64,000 nt of DNA. Origin: Salininema proteolyticum. Lineage in GTDB: Bacteria > Actinomycetota > Actinomycetes > Mycobacteriales > Micromonosporaceae. Below the pieces are notes generated by a model. It did no database searches and had not been told where the DNA came from. It worked only from the letters and a program-made list of their open reading frames with translations. Location: positions 1,674,001-1,738,000 of the forward strand of contig NZ_JBHUNX010000001.1 of assembly GCF_042685645.1 (NCBI RefSeq). The letters are read 5' to 3'. A program made the position numbers and the translations under genes. Shown here one piece after another: positions 62,302 through 64,000 of the stretch (positions are counted from its first letter, which is position 1; the number at the start of each line of letters is the position of its first letter).

Positions 62302-63378
62302 TCAGGCGTTCCGGTGGAGGCGCCGGACGAGGACGATGAGCAGAGGTGTTCCGAGCATGGCGGTGAGGACTCCGAGGGGGAGTTCGCGAGGGGCGAAGGC
62401 GGTGCGGGCCAGGGCGTCGGCCCATACGATGAGCAGCGCGCCGAGGAGGGCGGAGGCGGGCAGGACGAGGCGGTGGGCGGATCCCACGACGCGGCGCGCC
62501 AGGTGGGGGACGACGAGGCCGACGAAGCCGATCGCACCGGAGACCGCCACCGCGGCGGCGACTGCCAGGGCGATCACGAGGGCGGCCGCGGCGCGGAAGC
62601 GGGAGGGGTCGGTGCCAAGGCTGAGAGCGGTCTCGTCGCCGATGGCGATCGCGTCGAGCTTCCGGGCCCAGAGGAACAGGACGGCCAACGCGCCGGCCGC
62701 GGCAATGGCGGCGATGGGCACCGACTCCCACCGGGCGCGAGTGAGCGATCCGAGCGTCCAGAAGAGGACGGCCCGGGCACCGTCGCGGGAATCGGAGGTG
62801 AAGACGAGGAAGTTGGTCAGGGCGGTCAGGGCGAACCCGACGGCGATGCCGGCGAAGACGAGACGGCCTCCGTCGAGGGGACCCCGCGCCCGCGCGGCGG
62901 CGAAGACGAGGGCGACGGCCGTGACCGCGCCGAGGAAGGCGCTGCCGGTGAGTGCGAAGACTCCCGCTCCCGAACCGAATCCGAAGAGCAGCGCGGCGGC
63001 GGCTCCGGCGGAGGCGCCGGAGGAGATCCCGAGGAGGTAGGGGTCGGCGAGAGGGTTGCGCGCGAGCGCTTGAACGGCGGCCCCGGCCAGGGACAGCGCC
63101 GCTCCGACGAAGGCCCCGAGGAGGACGCGGGGGACGCGCAGCTTCCAGACGATGTTCTCCGCCGACGGGGCCCAGTCGGCTTCGCCGAATCCGAAGAGCC
63201 CGTTGGCGATGATCCTCGTCACCGTCTCGGCGGGGACGGACACCGGTCCCAGCCCGGTGGCGACGGGCAGGGAGGCGGAGAGCGCGGCGGCGAGGGCCGC
63301 CAGAAAGAGGACGGGGCGCCGTCGTCTTCGCGGTAGATCGGCGGCCTCGGCTCGGGCGCGTTCGGCGGTGGCGGTCAT
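62302..63378 (-). CDS. FecCD-family permease
   Basis: 358 residues with about ten TM helices. Family blocks: RVPRVLLGAFVGAALSLAGAAVQALARNPLADPYLLGISSGAS (about 81-123) and GFVGLVVPHLARRVVG near 285. A single permease gene implies a homodimer. First gene of the importer operon; the Fur/Zur-like repeat is 22-44 nt upstream of its start. Confidence 0.93.
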   Translation of the reverse strand: MTATAERARAEAADLPRRRRRPVLFLAALAAALSASLPVATGLGPVSVPAETVTRIIANGLFGFGEADWAPSAENIVWKLRVPRVLLGAFVGAALSLAGAAVQALARNPLADPYLLGISSGASAGAAAALLFGFGSGAGVFALTGSAFLGAVTAVALVFAAARARGPLDGGRLVFAGIAVGFALTALTNFLVFTSDSRDGARAVLFWTLGSLTRARWESVPIAAIAAAGALAVLFLWARKLDAIAIGDETALSLGTDPSRFRAAAALVIALAVAAAVAVSGAIGFVGLVVPHLARRVVGSAHRLVLPASALLGALLIVWADALARTAFAPRELPLGVLTAMLGTPLLIVLVRRLHRNA

Positions 63379-63399
63379 GGGCGGAGCCCCGATCTAATG

Positions 63400-63422
63400 C
63401 TATTGACTTTCATTTTCAATAG
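63400..63422. promoter_or_regulatory. Fur/Zur-type operator candidate
   Basis: CTATTGA-N9-TCAATAG inverted repeat between the divergent importer and exporter-type ABC genes. Read on the minus strand the core TGAAAATGAAAGTCA matches the actinobacterial Zur box TGAAAATGATTTTCA at 12 of 15 positions. A TAGGTTA half-site of DtxR/IdeR type overlaps at 63420. Confidence 0.55.
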
Positions 63423-63474
63423 GTTACCATCGGTCGCGAACCCGACGCACCGACCACCCCGGAGCCGCGAACCG

Positions 63475-64000
63475 ATGATTCATATCCGACTTCTTTCCCT
63501 GGCGCGCAGCGCCTTCACCCCATTGGCAGCAGTGATCGCCCTCGGGCTCGCCCTGAGCGCCGCCGCCATGGGCCAGGCCTACGCCACCGCGCAGATCTTC
63601 GCCGGAGTGCTGACGGGGCTGTCCCCGGCGGACCTGGCGCCCTGGTTCGGCGCCCTAGCCGCGGCACTCGGCGCCCGCCCGGTGCTCAACTTCGCCCGAG
63701 AGACCACCGTCCACTTCGCCGCCGGACGAATGAAGACGTCCCTGCGCGAGAGGCTGTTCCGGGCCCAGTCCGACGCCGGAATCCTGGCCCGGGCCGGCGA
63801 CCGCGCGGGACACCGCCAGTCGCTGGAGACCGACGGCGTGGAGAACCTGGAGCCCTATTTCGCCCGCTACATCCCCCAAACGGCGGTCACCGCCCTGACA
63901 TCCGCGGCGGTCGTGGTCCTCCTGGTGCTCATCGACCCCGTCGTCGGCGCGGTCACCGGCACCGTCGCGCTCGCCGTTCCGCTGGTTCCGCGCCTGTGGG
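63475..64000 (+). CDS. exporter-type ABC transporter (permease-ATPase fusion), partial
   Basis: The first 175 residues are present; the gene runs off the window. TM helices at about 14-36 and 52-72 and about 140-175, with the intracellular loop GRMKTSLRERLFRAQ and the EAA-like ETDGVENLEPYFARYIPQ typical of CydDC/IrtAB-like half transporters. Divergence from a metal-chelate importer under one putative Fur/Zur box suggests an IrtAB-like siderophore or metallophore transporter; a second subunit should follow. Confidence 0.75.
   Translation, partial: MIHIRLLSLARSAFTPLAAVIALGLALSAAAMGQAYATAQIFAGVLTGLSPADLAPWFGALAAALGARPVLNFARETTVHFAAGRMKTSLRERLFRAQSDAGILARAGDRAGHRQSLETDGVENLEPYFARYIPQTAVTALTSAAVVVLLVLIDPVVGAVTGTVALAVPLVPRLW

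Overview
The window is high-GC DNA from an actinomycete (Actinomycetota). The first 40.7 kb follows the chromosomal order familiar from mycobacteria and streptomycetes: pyrF-mihF-gmk-rpoZ-coaBC-metK-priA, then recN-steA-steB, pyrG, a NUDIX gene, ald, and parA-scpA-scpB-rluB-cmk-der. mIHF, SteA/SteB and a PriA without helicase motifs are actinobacterial hallmarks. The genus cannot be fixed from the sequence; a Glycomycetales-like organism is only a guess.

Region 1 (1-14.8 kb): nucleotide and cofactor genes (pyrF, gmk, coaBC, metK), the nucleoid protein mIHF, RNA polymerase omega and PriA. These are followed by a quinone-oxidoreductase-like gene, a TetR regulator facing an FMN reductase across a palindromic operator, a KhtT/KhtU-type cation/proton antiporter pair, an M20 peptidase, a nucleotidyltransferase and a GNAT acetyltransferase. 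Region 2 (14.8-18.3 kb): two small unknown membrane proteins and a secreted nuclease with OB-fold, EEP and probable FIMAH parts. Region 3 (18.6-40.7 kb): recN, steA/steB, then a four-gene envelope module (MraY/WecA-like transferase, MurJ-like flippase, GT4 glycosyltransferase, phosphatase-like polytopic protein) running into pyrG. Next come an MFS exporter with its TetR repressor, NUDIX, ald, and the chromosome-segregation and translation operon ending in der. Strong hairpins separate many of these units.

Region 4 (40.85-60.5 kb) begins directly after a tRNA-Pro(GGG) gene and looks like an accessory island. It has gene remnants, lower and uneven GC, an IS5-family element, a decayed IS701-type transposase, a decayed Scr1-type XRE regulator, an orphan CdiI-like immunity gene and several secreted or membrane proteins of unknown role. 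A group II intron with its own reverse transcriptase interrupts an S1-domain gene, and the exon joint can be read to the base. A two-gene unit encodes a large polytopic M48-type metalloprotease. A 1,423-residue sortase-anchored surface protein carries four 378-bp tandem DUF11 repeats. No integrase and no second copy of the tRNA end were found, so the right border of the island is undefined.

Region 5 (60.5-64 kb): a metal-chelate ABC importer (permease, lipoprotein, ATPase) on the minus strand. It diverges from an exporter-type ABC gene that runs off the end, and a Fur/Zur-like inverted repeat lies between them. Downstream of the importer, on the plus strand, is a possible structured RNA resembling a c-di-GMP-I aptamer.
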